This document shows, piece by piece, positions 1 to 7,966 of a stretch of DNA of 64,000 nt. Both the position numbers and the translations under genes were made by a program. The stretch is from Flavobacterium wongokense (lineage in GTDB: Bacteria; Bacteroidota; Bacteroidia; Flavobacteriales; Flavobacteriaceae). The stretch is from contig NZ_JAKIHP010000001.1 of the NCBI RefSeq assembly GCF_021608265.1, positions 496,001 to 560,000 on the forward strand, given 5' to 3'. A model generated the notes under the pieces. The model ran no database searches. It had not been told where the DNA came from and worked only from the letters and a program-made list of their open reading frames with translations. The number at the start of each line of letters is the position of its first letter. The stretch's first letter is position 1.

Positions 1-795
1 TTAGCCAAAGAACTTTTCGAAAAAGCCAATGATATTTTAGGTTTCCGCATTACAGACATTATGTTTGAAGGCACAGCCGAAGAATTAAAAGAGACCAAGG
101 TTACCCAACCTGCGGTTTTTTTGCATTCTGTAATTTTAGCCAAAACCTTAAACATCAAACCGGATATGGTTGCGGGACATTCGTTGGGCGAATTTTCAGC
201 CTTGGTTGCCAATGGTGCCTTATCTTTTGAAGACGGTTTGAAGCTGGTTTCAAAAAGAGCCTTAGCAATGCAGAAAGCCTGCGAAATTACGCCTTCGACC
301 ATGGCTGCTGTTTTAAATCTGGATGACAAAATCGTAGAAGATATTTGTGCGTCGATTGATGGTGTTGTTGTTGCGGCAAATTATAATTGTCCCGGACAAT
401 TGGTAATTTCCGGAGAATACAAGGCAGTGGAACTCGCTTGTGAAAAAATGAAGGAAGCCGGAGCAAAACGCGCTTTGATTTTGCCTGTTGGTGGTGCATT
501 CCATTCCCCGATGATGGAACCAGCAAGAGAAGAATTGGCTGCAGCCATTGAAGCTACTACTTTCTCTACTCCAAGCTGCCCTGTTTATCAGAATGTCACT
601 GCTTCTGCAGTTTCTGATGCCAGTGAAATCAAGAAAAACCTAATCATTCAACTGACTGCTCCGGTAAGATGGACGCAATCGGTACAACAAATGATAAAAG
701 ACGGCGCAACAAGCTTTACCGAAGTTGGGCCAGGGAAAGTACTGGTTGGATTGGTTGGTAAAATCAATAACGAAGTTGAGACAATTTCAGCATAA
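1..795 (+). CDS. fabD: Malonyl-CoA:ACP transacylase FabD (5' truncated by window edge)
   Basis: The reading frame is open from base 1, so the N-terminus lies outside the window. The enzyme moves malonyl groups from CoA to acyl carrier protein to feed fatty acid elongation in the cytoplasm. The nucleophile elbow GHSLGEF (about 175-195) carries the catalytic Ser, and GGAFHSPMM further on carries the catalytic His. The C-terminus, with FTEVGPGKVL, is typical of the family. About 264 residues are visible of a usual 290-310. A small lipoprotein gene follows after 19 bases on the same strand and may be co-transcribed. Family assignment is secure. Confidence 0.96.
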   Translation, partial: LAKELFEKANDILGFRITDIMFEGTAEELKETKVTQPAVFLHSVILAKTLNIKPDMVAGHSLGEFSALVANGALSFEDGLKLVSKRALAMQKACEITPSTMAAVLNLDDKIVEDICASIDGVVVAANYNCPGQLVISGEYKAVELACEKMKEAGAKRALILPVGGAFHSPMMEPAREELAAAIEATTFSTPSCPVYQNVTASAVSDASEIKKNLIIQLTAPVRWTQSVQQMIKDGATSFTEVGPGKVLVGLVGKINNEVETISA

Positions 796-814
796 ATAAT
801 TAAAATTTTTAACC

Positions 815-1084
815 ATGAAGAAACTAATCTTATCCCTTGCCTTTGCTGCAATGATTGTATCCTGCCAGGAGAAAACCAAGGAAAAAATTGAAGACGCTAC
901 CGACGCTGTAGGAACTGAAGTAGAGCAAAAAATAGATACTGTTGGCCAAAAGATAGATACTCTGGGCAACAAGATAGATGCTGCAGCAGATTCAGTAACA
1001 TCGAAAACAAAACGCGCTGTTGAAAAAGGTGCCCAAAAAGTTGAAGAAGGTGCCCAAAAAGTAAAAGACGCCGTGAAGAAATAA
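815..1084 (+). CDS. Small helical lipoprotein, function unknown
   Basis: The 89-residue product has a lipoprotein signal: a hydrophobic stretch ending in a lipobox-like MIVSC, with Cys17 as the predicted lipidated residue. The mature part is highly charged and carries short amphipathic repeats (KIDTVGQ/KIDTLGN, then two copies of KGAQKVEEGAQK type). This resembles apolipoprotein- or YtxH-like helices lying along a membrane or envelope surface. It follows fabD closely and is closed by a strong terminator. No enzymatic motif is visible. A gene of similar style, also short, lipidated and repetitive, lies at 6935-7162. The role is unknown; an envelope or stress role is only inference. Confidence 0.75.
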   Translation: MKKLILSLAFAAMIVSCQEKTKEKIEDATDAVGTEVEQKIDTVGQKIDTLGNKIDAAADSVTSKTKRAVEKGAQKVEEGAQKVKDAVKK

Positions 1085-1090
1085 CAAAAA

Positions 1091-1117
1091 AGCCTTGAAA
1101 TCTCAAGGCTTTTTTTA
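1091..1117. terminator. Bidirectional intrinsic terminator
   Basis: The arms AGCCTTGA and TCAAGGCT form an 8-bp stem with a short loop. Runs of A precede it and runs of T follow it, so it can stop transcription from the lipoprotein gene (plus) and from galE (minus), whose stop codon starts at 1120. Confidence 0.85.
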
Positions 1118-1119
1118 TT

Positions 1120-2133
1120 TTAACTTCTAATCTTCTGTTCCCATTTCCAGGCCGAAGTCAGTGCGTCTTCCAAAGAAAGTTCCGCCTTCCATCCTAAAAC
1201 ATCATTGGCTTTATCGGTACTGGCATACGCCGAGATTACATCTCCGCTCCTTCTGTCTACAATTTTATACGGCAGCTTTTGTCCTGAAATTTTTTCAAAA
1301 GCATGAATCACTTCCAATACAGAGCTTCCTTTTCCGGTTCCCAAGTTGAAAATCTCAACTTTATCCTGATTTTGTTTTTTCAATAAACGCTGCAATGCCA
1401 CAACATGGGCTTTGGCAACATCAACAACATGAATATAATCGCGGATACAGGTTCCGTCCGGTGTTGGGTAATCATTTCCAAAAACAGATAATTCCTTTCT
1501 TAAACCCAGCGCGGTTTGCGTAATGAATGGCACTAAGTTTTGTGGAACTCCAAGTGGCAATTCACCAATCTCGGCCGTTGCATGAGCTCCAATTGGATTA
1601 AAATAACGCAGCAATACCGAATTAAGATTGGTAACATTGGCAACATCAAAAATGATTTCTTCGCCAATCTGCTTGGTGTTTCCATACGGAGACATTGCCG
1701 GCTGTACGGAAGCGTTTTCGGTGATTGGCATTTTTTCGGCCTGGCCATAAACGGTACACGACGAACTGAAAATAAAATTAGCCTGAGGCAGATTCGTCAG
1801 TTCCTGTAAAATATATACCAACGCATTGATATTGTTTTCGTAATACAACAAAGGGTTTTCAACGCTTTCACCAACGGCTTTTGAAGCTGCAAAATGAATT
1901 ACGCCCGCAATATCCTTATGTTTATTAAAGAAATTTTGGACTGCCGGTTTATCCCTTAAATCAATGTTTTCGAATAGTGGTTTTTTACCTGTAATTTTTT
2001 CAATGCCATCAAGTACATCAACAGACGAATTAGAAAGATTGTCAATAGCGACTACCTCAAAACCTTCATTTTGTAATTCAACAACTGTGTGTGAACCTAT
2101 AAATCCTAAACCACCTGTTACAACTATCTTCAT
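1120..2133 (-). CDS. galE: UDP-glucose 4-epimerase
   Basis: This 337-residue short-chain dehydrogenase/reductase-type epimerase interconverts UDP-glucose and UDP-galactose using tightly bound NAD. The Rossmann motif GGLGFIGSH is at residues 7-15. The catalytic Tyr150-x3-Lys154 (YGNTK) follows the SSSCTVYG segment near residue 125. The length is normal. It starts 3 bases after the upstream DegT-type aminotransferase, so the two form an operon that probably supplies nucleotide sugars for surface glycans. A related GalE-type epimerase acting on UDP-GlcNAc is the main alternative. Confidence 0.93.
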   Translation of the reverse strand: MKIVVTGGLGFIGSHTVVELQNEGFEVVAIDNLSNSSVDVLDGIEKITGKKPLFENIDLRDKPAVQNFFNKHKDIAGVIHFAASKAVGESVENPLLYYENNINALVYILQELTNLPQANFIFSSSCTVYGQAEKMPITENASVQPAMSPYGNTKQIGEEIIFDVANVTNLNSVLLRYFNPIGAHATAEIGELPLGVPQNLVPFITQTALGLRKELSVFGNDYPTPDGTCIRDYIHVVDVAKAHVVALQRLLKKQNQDKVEIFNLGTGKGSSVLEVIHAFEKISGQKLPYKIVDRRSGDVISAYASTDKANDVLGWKAELSLEDALTSAWKWEQKIRS

Positions 2134-2136
2134 CTG

Positions 2137-3267
2137 TTATTTTAAAAATTCTAAAACGCTGTCTGTAATAAATTTTATCTGATCGTCTTCAAGTTCGGTA
2201 TGCATTGGCAGCGAGATTACTTCTTTCACCAATTGGTTGGTTACCGGAAAATCTTCTTCCTTGTATCTTGAATCGACATAAGCTTTTTGCGAATGCAGTG
2301 GAATTGGATAATAAATTGCACATGGAATTCCTTTATCCAAAAGATGCTGCATTAGTGCATCCCTATCGGCATCAATGATTCTCAAAGTATATTGGTGGAA
2401 AACATGGTCATCACCGTTTTCGTCAAATGACGGAGTGATGATGTTTTTATGATTGCCCAAAGCCGCATTGTATTTTGACGCTGCTCCTCTTCTTGCCGAA
2501 TTATACTCATTAAGCAATGGTAATTTTGCATCCAAAACCGCAGCCTGTAAACTGTCCAAACGCGAATTCACACCCACAACATCATGATGGTAGCGTACAT
2601 ACATTCCGTGATTTACAATTCCGCGTATCGTATGAGCCAAAGCATCGTCATTGGTAAAAATTGCACCACCATCACCATAGCATCCTAAGTTTTTAGATGG
2701 GAAAAACGAGGTTGAGGAAACGTGTCCAATCACTCCTGCCTTCTTTTTGCTTCCGTCTGAAAAAGTACAGTTGGCACCAATTGCCTGAGCGTTATCTTCG
2801 ATTACATATAAGTTATGCTCCTTTGCAATTTGCATGATGGCTTCCATATTGGCAGCTCTTCCGAATAAATGCACCGGAACAATCGCTTTGGTTTTTGGCG
2901 TAATCGCTTTTTTGATAGCGTCAAGCGAAATGTTCATATCATCCAAATTTACATCAACCAAAACCGGAGTCAACTGCAATAATGCAATAACCTCAACGGT
3001 GGCGGCAAAAGTAAAATCGGCTGTGATCACTTCATCACCCGGTTTCAAACCCAATCCCATCATGGCAATTTGTAGAGCATCGGTTCCGTTGGCACATGGA
3101 ATTACATGTTTTACATCCAGATACTGTTCAAGGTTTTTTTGGAACTCATGAACTTTTGGTCCATTGATATAGGTTGTAGTATCTAAAACTTCCTGGATGG
3201 AAGCATCAACTTTGGTTTTTATTTTTTCGTATTGACTTTTTAAGTCAACCATTTGTATTTTCTTCAT
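2137..3267 (-). CDS. DegT/DnrJ/EryC1/StrS-family PLP aminotransferase
   Basis: This 376-residue type I-fold PLP enzyme transfers an amino group to a keto-sugar nucleotide in polysaccharide or glycan precursor synthesis. The start at 3267 gives MKKIQMVDLKSQY, the usual family N-terminus; an in-frame extension to 3327 would run through the promoter. The segment EDNAQAIGA (Asp near 158) contacts the pyridine nitrogen. SFFPSKNLGCYGDGGAI carries the PLP-binding Lys at about residue 192. It sits 3 bases upstream of galE. The sugar substrate cannot be told from sequence; WecE, ArnB and PglE-like roles are all possible. Confidence 0.9.
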   Translation of the reverse strand: MKKIQMVDLKSQYEKIKTKVDASIQEVLDTTTYINGPKVHEFQKNLEQYLDVKHVIPCANGTDALQIAMMGLGLKPGDEVITADFTFAATVEVIALLQLTPVLVDVNLDDMNISLDAIKKAITPKTKAIVPVHLFGRAANMEAIMQIAKEHNLYVIEDNAQAIGANCTFSDGSKKKAGVIGHVSSTSFFPSKNLGCYGDGGAIFTNDDALAHTIRGIVNHGMYVRYHHDVVGVNSRLDSLQAAVLDAKLPLLNEYNSARRGAASKYNAALGNHKNIITPSFDENGDDHVFHQYTLRIIDADRDALMQHLLDKGIPCAIYYPIPLHSQKAYVDSRYKEEDFPVTNQLVKEVISLPMHTELEDDQIKFITDSVLEFLK

Positions 3268-3286
3268 GATACTGAAATTTGAGATG

Positions 3287-3318
3287 CAAAAGTAAGAAAT
3301 TCTAAAGTAGAATTTCAA
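3287..3318 (-). promoter_or_regulatory. Flavobacterial promoter for aminotransferase-galE
   Basis: On the minus strand a TTG (-33) is followed after 21 bases by TACTTTTG, matching the Bacteroidota -7 consensus TAnnTTTG. It lies just upstream of the ATG at 3267 and supports that start. Confidence 0.75.
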
Positions 3319-3361
3319 GTTCCGCAAAAGAAACGTACTTTAGCGCAACAAATTTTTGAGG

Positions 3362-4597
3362 ATGCTTTTTCTGTATAATATAGTATTGATTTTTGCTTCA
3401 CAGGTTGTGAAACTGCTGGCGCTTTTTAGTCCGAAAATAAAGCTCTTTGTTGAAGGAAGGAAAAGTGTTTTTCAAACTTTAAGCAGTAAAATCAATACAG
3501 GAGACAAAACCATCTGGTTTCACGCCGCCTCTCTCGGCGAATTTGAACAGGGACTGCCTGTGATGGAAAAAATCAAAATCCAGTATCCCAACCATAAAAT
3601 TGTAGTGACGTTTTTTTCCCCTTCGGGCTATGAAGTCCGTAAAAACAACACTATTGCTGATGCTACTGTTTACCTGCCTTTGGATACAAAATCAAATGCG
3701 AGGCAATTTCTGAAACTGGTGCATCCCGATTTGGTTTTCTTTATCAAATATGAATATTGGCCGAACTACCTGAACGAGTTGAAAAAGCTGAACATCAAAA
3801 CCTATCTGATTTCAGGAATTTTCAGGGAAAACCAGGCGTTTTTCAAATGGTATGGAGGTTTTTACAGGAATGCCTTGAAAGCTTTTGATTACTTTTTTGT
3901 TCAGAATGAAAGTTCGAAAAAATTATTGCAGAGCCTTAATTTCAATAATGTAAAAATCTCGGGCGATACCCGATTTGACCGTGTTGTCGCAATTTTGGAA
4001 CGGGACAATTCATTGGATTTTATTAAACAATTCAAGAACAACACCATTACAATTGTAATTGGAAGTTCGTGGCCAAAAGACGAGAGTTTGTTGGTGGATT
4101 ACATCAATCAGCCCAATGAAAAAGTAAAATTCATCATTGCGCCACACAATATCAAACCGGATCAGATTCAGGAATTGAAAAATTCGATTTCCAAAAAAAC
4201 GATTTTGTTTTCGGAAAAAGAGAATGTCGATTTATCCTCATTTGATGTTTTGATTGTGGACACGATTGGCATTTTGACCAAAATCTATAGCTATGCCGAT
4301 GTTGCTTATGTTGGTGGCGGATTTGGAAATCCCGGTGTTCACAACATTTTGGAACCGGCAACCTTCGGCATTCCGATTGTTGTAGGCCCGAATTTCTCTC
4401 ATTTTGCCGAAGCTGCGGCTTTGGTACATCAGGAAGGCTGTGTTTCGATTTCGAATCAAAATGAACTCAACGATGCGTTTTCCAATTTGATTTCGAACGA
4501 AGACATCCGTCACGAAAAAGGCCACATCTGTTCGACTTTCGTGCAGATGAATAAAGGCGCAACCGATGTTATTTTGCAACACATTGGTAACAATTAA
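3362..4597 (+). CDS. waaA: 3-deoxy-D-manno-octulosonic acid (Kdo) transferase
   Basis: This GT30 enzyme adds Kdo to lipid A precursor at the inner membrane, linking lipid A to the LPS core. From the ATG at 3362 the protein has 411 residues; an in-frame TTG at 3356 is less likely. An N-terminal hydrophobic segment (FLYNIVLIFASQVV) gives membrane attachment. The motif HAASLGEFEQG carries the catalytic Glu at about residue 60. The C-terminal half has the GT-B donor region with VDTIGIL, YVGGGFGNPGVHN and LEPATFGIPIVVGP. It is divergent from the aminotransferase-galE operon, consistent with an envelope sugar neighbourhood. It is also known as kdtA. Confidence 0.95.
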   Translation: MLFLYNIVLIFASQVVKLLALFSPKIKLFVEGRKSVFQTLSSKINTGDKTIWFHAASLGEFEQGLPVMEKIKIQYPNHKIVVTFFSPSGYEVRKNNTIADATVYLPLDTKSNARQFLKLVHPDLVFFIKYEYWPNYLNELKKLNIKTYLISGIFRENQAFFKWYGGFYRNALKAFDYFFVQNESSKKLLQSLNFNNVKISGDTRFDRVVAILERDNSLDFIKQFKNNTITIVIGSSWPKDESLLVDYINQPNEKVKFIIAPHNIKPDQIQELKNSISKKTILFSEKENVDLSSFDVLIVDTIGILTKIYSYADVAYVGGGFGNPGVHNILEPATFGIPIVVGPNFSHFAEAAALVHQEGCVSISNQNELNDAFSNLISNEDIRHEKGHICSTFVQMNKGATDVILQHIGNN

Positions 4598-4634
4598 TAT
4601 AAAACAAATACCTACTTCTATAAAATTTACAATC

Positions 4635-6776
4635 ATGAGATTACTAAAACTCCTTTTACTTTTTGTCTTTGTACAAGTATCGGCACAGCAAGGTGGCATG
4701 TGGATTCCTTCATTATTGAAAGGGATGAACGAAAGCGAAATGAAAAACCTTGGTATGAAAATCACAGCCGAGCAGATTTATTCGATTAACAAGTCAAGCT
4801 TGAAAGATGCTGTTCCGCAATTCAACGGAGGTTGTACTTCGGAAGTTATTTCGGATAAAGGGCTGATTTTGACCAATCACCACTGCGGCTTTGATGCCAT
4901 TCAAAACCATTCGTCTGTTGAACACGATTATATTACTGATGGTTTTTGGGCTTACAAAATGGAAGACGAATTACTCAACAAAGGGATGGTCGTTTCATTT
5001 GTGGTAAGGATTGACGATGTAACAACTAAAGTTCTTGAAGGAACAGCTTCACTAACAGAAGCCGACAAACAAAAGAAGATCCAGGAAAATATCGCTAACC
5101 TTACCCGGACATCTCCAAAGGAATCCTGGCAGGATAATATGATTAAGACTTTTTATAATGGAAATCAGTATCTGCTTTTTGTAACTGAGACTTTTAAAGA
5201 CATTAGGTTGGTTGGTGCGCCGCCAAGTTCGATTGGAAAATTTGGTGATGTTACCGATAACTGGGTTTGGCCAAGGCATACCGGTGATTTTTCATTGTTT
5301 AGGATTTATGCCGATAAGGACAATCGCCCTGCAGAATATGCTGCCGACAATGTGCCTTACAAGCCAAAATATTATTTCCCGATTTCAATTAAAGGGTTAA
5401 AGGAAAACGACTTTACGATGGTTATGGGTTATCCGGGAACTACTCAGGAATACCTGCCTGCGGTTGCCGTTGAACAAATCCTGACTATTATCGACCCAAC
5501 AAAAATTGAACTTCGCGATGTTACGCTTAAAGTCCAGGACGGATTCATGCGAAAAGACAATGCCATTAAAATACAGTATGCCGCAAAAAATGCAACTATT
5601 GCCAATGCCTGGAAAAAATGGAAGGGAGAAATCAAAGGTTTGAAAAAAGCCAATGCGGTTGGTGCCAAGCAGCAATTTGAAAAACAATTCCAGGAAAAAG
5701 TCAATGCAACAGGAAAACAGGCAGAATACGGAACCTTATTGGCTGATTTTGAAAAAAATTATGCTGAAATAAAAGATTATGCCTTAGCCAAAGCATTTTG
5801 GGATGAGACTGTTATCCGAAACGGCGAACTACTTTCTGCAGGTTACAAATTGTATCAACTGGAACAATTATACAATACCAAAGGTGAACAGGCTTTCAAC
5901 GACAGAAGGAACACTTTGATAAATGGTTGGGATGAGTTTTATAAAGACTTTAATGCAGCGGTTGACCAAAAGGTTTTTGAGCAGTTGATAGACATTTACA
6001 GCAAAAAATATCCAAAACAATTTTTACCGGCTTCAATGGAAAATATCAATCCGGAAGTTTTGTCGAATGAAGTTTTCACCAAATCCCAATTGGTGAGCTT
6101 TGATAAAGTCAAAGCCATATTGTTGGGTGATGCCAAAACCGTTATTGAAAAACTTAATAATGATAAAGGATATCAGGTTACAAAAGCTATGGCGGATGCG
6201 CATCTAAAAAACGTAGCACCAAAATACGATGAAATCAATCTGAAGATCACTGCAACCCAAAGAACCTATATGAAAGCCATATTGGAACTATTTCCAAAAA
6301 ACAGGATTTTCCCCGATGCGAATAGCACGCTTCGTGTGACTTATGGAAAAATAAAAGGATACAAACCTAATGACGCTGTTATTTATGAACCATTCACCTA
6401 TCTAGATGGCGTTATCGAAAAATACATTCCTGGTGATTATGAATATGATGTTTCAAAGAAACTGATTGATTTATACAACAAAAAGGATTACGGAGTTTAT
6501 GGTGTAAATGGTAGAATGCCATTGGATTTCATTGCAACCAACCATACAACAGGAGGAAATTCGGGAAGTCCGGCGCTTGATGCAAACGGTAATTTGATCG
6601 GGTTGAATTTTGACAGGGTTTGGGAAGGAACGATGAGTGATATTTACTATTCTCCTGAGATTTGTAGGAACATTATGGTTGATATTCGCTACGTTTTGTT
6701 TATTGTAGATAAGTTTGCCGGAGCTGAAAATTTGATTAAAGAGTTAAAAATCATCACTCCACAAAAGAAAAAATAA
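4635..6776 (+). CDS. S46 family dipeptidyl-peptidase, DPP11-like (Asp/Glu-specific)
   Basis: This 713-residue periplasmic serine peptidase removes dipeptides from the N-termini of peptides. The start at 4635 gives a signal peptide (MRLLKLLLLFVFVQVSAQ); the longer in-frame start at 4566 would bury it. The catalytic His region NHHCGF is near residues 81-86. TGGNSGSPAL has the nucleophile at Ser643. Exactly 18 residues later, in LNFDRVWEG, is Arg661. In Porphyromonas gingivalis DPP11 the pair is Ser655/Arg673, where Arg gives acidic P1 specificity; DPP7 has Gly there. The spacing match supports a DPP11-type enzyme. The gene lies 37 bases after waaA. Confidence 0.9.
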   Translation: MRLLKLLLLFVFVQVSAQQGGMWIPSLLKGMNESEMKNLGMKITAEQIYSINKSSLKDAVPQFNGGCTSEVISDKGLILTNHHCGFDAIQNHSSVEHDYITDGFWAYKMEDELLNKGMVVSFVVRIDDVTTKVLEGTASLTEADKQKKIQENIANLTRTSPKESWQDNMIKTFYNGNQYLLFVTETFKDIRLVGAPPSSIGKFGDVTDNWVWPRHTGDFSLFRIYADKDNRPAEYAADNVPYKPKYYFPISIKGLKENDFTMVMGYPGTTQEYLPAVAVEQILTIIDPTKIELRDVTLKVQDGFMRKDNAIKIQYAAKNATIANAWKKWKGEIKGLKKANAVGAKQQFEKQFQEKVNATGKQAEYGTLLADFEKNYAEIKDYALAKAFWDETVIRNGELLSAGYKLYQLEQLYNTKGEQAFNDRRNTLINGWDEFYKDFNAAVDQKVFEQLIDIYSKKYPKQFLPASMENINPEVLSNEVFTKSQLVSFDKVKAILLGDAKTVIEKLNNDKGYQVTKAMADAHLKNVAPKYDEINLKITATQRTYMKAILELFPKNRIFPDANSTLRVTYGKIKGYKPNDAVIYEPFTYLDGVIEKYIPGDYEYDVSKKLIDLYNKKDYGVYGVNGRMPLDFIATNHTTGGNSGSPALDANGNLIGLNFDRVWEGTMSDIYYSPEICRNIMVDIRYVLFIVDKFAGAENLIKELKIITPQKKK

Positions 6777-6800
6777 ATTTCTTAAGCCTATCTTAAGTTT

Positions 6801-6816
6801 TGGCACGATTATTGTT
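6801..6816 (+). promoter_or_regulatory. Candidate sigma-54 (-24/-12) promoter
   Basis: TGGCACG, four bases, then TTGTT closely resembles the sigma-54 consensus TGGCACG-N4-TTGCW. The only deviation is T for C in the -12 dinucleotide. It sits inside a dyad TTTTGGC/GCCAAAA (6798-6804 and 6818-6824), about 120 bases before the Ala-rich lipoprotein gene. Confidence 0.45.
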
Positions 6817-6889
6817 AGCCAAAAGCCGAAGTAAAATATGGGTTTTTTAAAAAAATTTAAAAAATTATTTTAACCTATTAAAAAATTTA

Positions 6890-6897
6890 TATCTTTG
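6890..6897 (+). promoter_or_regulatory. -7 promoter element of the Ala-rich lipoprotein
   Basis: TATCTTTG matches TAnnTTTG exactly, 38 bases upstream of the ATG at 6935. The preceding region is very A/T-rich, with no clear TTG at the expected -33 spacing. Confidence 0.6.
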
Positions 6898-6934
6898 CCT
6901 CGAATTAATAATTAACCTTTTATAATTAAGTAAG

Positions 6935-7162
6935 ATGAAAAAAGTATTTTTAAGTTTAGCTGTTATTGCTGCATTAACTGTAGTATCTTGTAAACAAGCT
7001 GATGCTAACGCTGAAGCTGCTGTTGATTCAACTGCTGTTGAGGCTGTTGACACTGCTGCTGCTGCTGTTGATACTGCTGCTGCTGCTGTTGATACTGCTG
7101 CTGCAAAAGTTGAAGACGCTAAAGAAGCTGTTGAAACTGCTAAAGAAGAAGTAAAAAAATAA
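6935..7162 (+). CDS. Ala-rich repetitive small lipoprotein
   Basis: The 75-residue protein has a lipoprotein signal ending in VVSC, with Cys at about residue 20. A very low complexity body follows: VDTAAAA is repeated three times (last copy VDTAAAK), then an Ala/Glu/Lys helix (VEDAKEAVETAKEEVKK). The repeats are built almost entirely from GCT codons, so the DNA carries in-frame 21-base repeats prone to slippage. Its composition resembles small envelope lipoproteins that form a single long helix. It has its own -7 element and possibly a sigma-54 promoter, plus a strong terminator. The function is not recognisable. Confidence 0.75.
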   Translation: MKKVFLSLAVIAALTVVSCKQADANAEAAVDSTAVEAVDTAAAAVDTAAAAVDTAAAKVEDAKEAVETAKEEVKK

Positions 7163-7193
7163 TTAGTAAACACTAATCGTTTTTTAAAGATTT

Positions 7194-7222
7194 AAAGCCA
7201 CGCAATTGCGTGGCTTTCTTTA
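7194..7222. terminator. Bidirectional terminator, 24-base perfect palindrome
   Basis: AAAGCCACGCAA followed by its exact reverse complement (7194-7217), then a T-rich run. It separates the Ala-rich lipoprotein (plus) from the convergent DUF1508 gene (minus), whose stop codon is at 7225-7227. Confidence 0.85.
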
Positions 7223-7224
7223 TT

Positions 7225-7590
7225 TTAGGAATTTTCGAAATCAATTGGCCCGAAAATTTCATCACTACTGGAGAAATCCAAGACTTCAGATTTCGAAATA
7301 TATTTTACTATTTCATCCATTCCCTTTTGCATCATGAGTTCAGTAGAGTATTTCCTGCTGGTTGCAAAGCTCTTTTCGTCCAATATGATTTTAAAGAAAT
7401 ATTTTCCTCGGGAAGTTCTAAATTTCATAAAAGTGAAATTTTCAGTAGAGTTTCTTAGTATTTCAATTTCGTCCTCACATTCAAATTTCAATTCATAACT
7501 ATTGCTGGTAAAAATAGTTTTCCCCTTTCGGGAAACAAATTCAAATTTGTAAAAGTCATTTAAGCGTTTGCTGATAACAAAAGTTCCCAT
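7225..7590 (-). CDS. DUF1508 (YegP-like) protein
   Basis: This 121-residue protein is made of two YegP-type repeats. The first contains YKFEFVSRKGKTIFTS and the second FKIILDEKSFATSRKY, each followed by a helix (EDEIEILRN; GMDEIVKYIS). The start at 7590 (MGTFVISKR) is chosen because the longer frame to 7692 runs through the tRNA-Leu gene and its terminator. DUF1508 proteins are small, usually cytoplasmic and of unknown biochemical role. The gene lies downstream of the tRNA pair on the same strand, separated by their terminator. Family assignment is good; function is unknown. Confidence 0.8.
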   Translation of the reverse strand: MGTFVISKRLNDFYKFEFVSRKGKTIFTSNSYELKFECEDEIEILRNSTENFTFMKFRTSRGKYFFKIILDEKSFATSRKYSTELMMQKGMDEIVKYISKSEVLDFSSSDEIFGPIDFENS

Positions 7591-7617
7591 AGGAGATTTT
7601 AAGGCATTTAAAAACAA

Positions 7618-7648
7618 AAAAAGCTCCAAACATAGTTTGAAGCTTTTT
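7618..7648 (-). terminator. Terminator of the tRNA-Gly/tRNA-Leu transcript
   Basis: On the minus strand AAAAAGCTTCAAAC pairs with GTTTGGAGCTTTTT (one G-U pair) around a 3-base loop, followed by a T run. It lies directly 3' of tRNA-Leu. Confidence 0.8.
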
Positions 7649-7649
7649 G

Positions 7650-7735
7650 TACTCAGAGCGGGACTTGAACCCGCACGAACATTGCTGTTCACTGGATTTT
7701 AAGTCCAGCGTGTCTACCAATTTCACCATCCGAGC
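7650..7735 (-). tRNA. tRNA-Leu (anticodon TAA)
   Basis: The minus-strand sequence folds as an 86-base class II tRNA. Acceptor arms GCTCGGA and TCTGAGT pair and are followed by an A discriminator. The D-arm contains GGTAGACAC, and the anticodon stem-loop reads GGACTTAAAATCC with anticodon TAA. A long variable arm (GAACAGCAATGTTC) and a T-arm with GGTTCAAGTCC complete it. The long variable arm and the anticodon identify leucine. CCA is not encoded. It is transcribed after tRNA-Gly, with 14 bases between the two genes. Confidence 0.95.
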
Positions 7736-7749
7736 AGAATGATATCTTG

Positions 7750-7822
7750 AGCGAAAAACGGGGCTCGAACCCGCGACCTCGACCTTGGCAAGGTCGCGCT
7801 CTACCAACTGAGCTATTTTCGC
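7750..7822 (-). tRNA. tRNA-Gly (anticodon GCC)
   Basis: The minus strand gives a 73-base cloverleaf: acceptor GCGAAAA/TTTTCGC, D-arm AGCTCAGTTGGTAGAGC, anticodon loop CTTGCCAA with anticodon GCC, and T-arm GGGTTCGAGCCC. It is the first gene of a two-tRNA transcript. CCA is not encoded. Confidence 0.95.
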
Positions 7823-7870
7823 ATTTACATTATTTGTTAGAACAGCAATACTTATGCAGTATTGCGGATG

Positions 7871-7900
7871 CAAATGTAATACTTAAATTGAATAATACAA
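7871..7900 (-). promoter_or_regulatory. Promoter of the tRNA-Gly/tRNA-Leu operon
   Basis: The minus strand reads TTG, 19 bases, TACATTTG: a full match to the TTG-N(17-23)-TAnnTTTG promoter. An 8-bp hairpin (GCAATACT/AGTATTGC, 7845-7865) lies right at the expected transcript start, in the leader that RNase P would remove. Confidence 0.8.
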
Positions 7901-7966
7901 ACGTTTTTTTTGAAAAAAACTTTGACCCAACATAATCAACTGATACACAAAATTCAGTAGCTGGAT

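Noticed and set aside
4238-4765. 175-residue minus-strand frame across the waaA/S46 junction
   Set aside because: It overlaps two strongly supported plus-strand genes and has no domain features.
7556-7873. 105-residue minus-strand frame over the tRNA pair
   Set aside because: It is translated through tRNA-Gly and tRNA-Leu, which fold properly; the frame is accidental.
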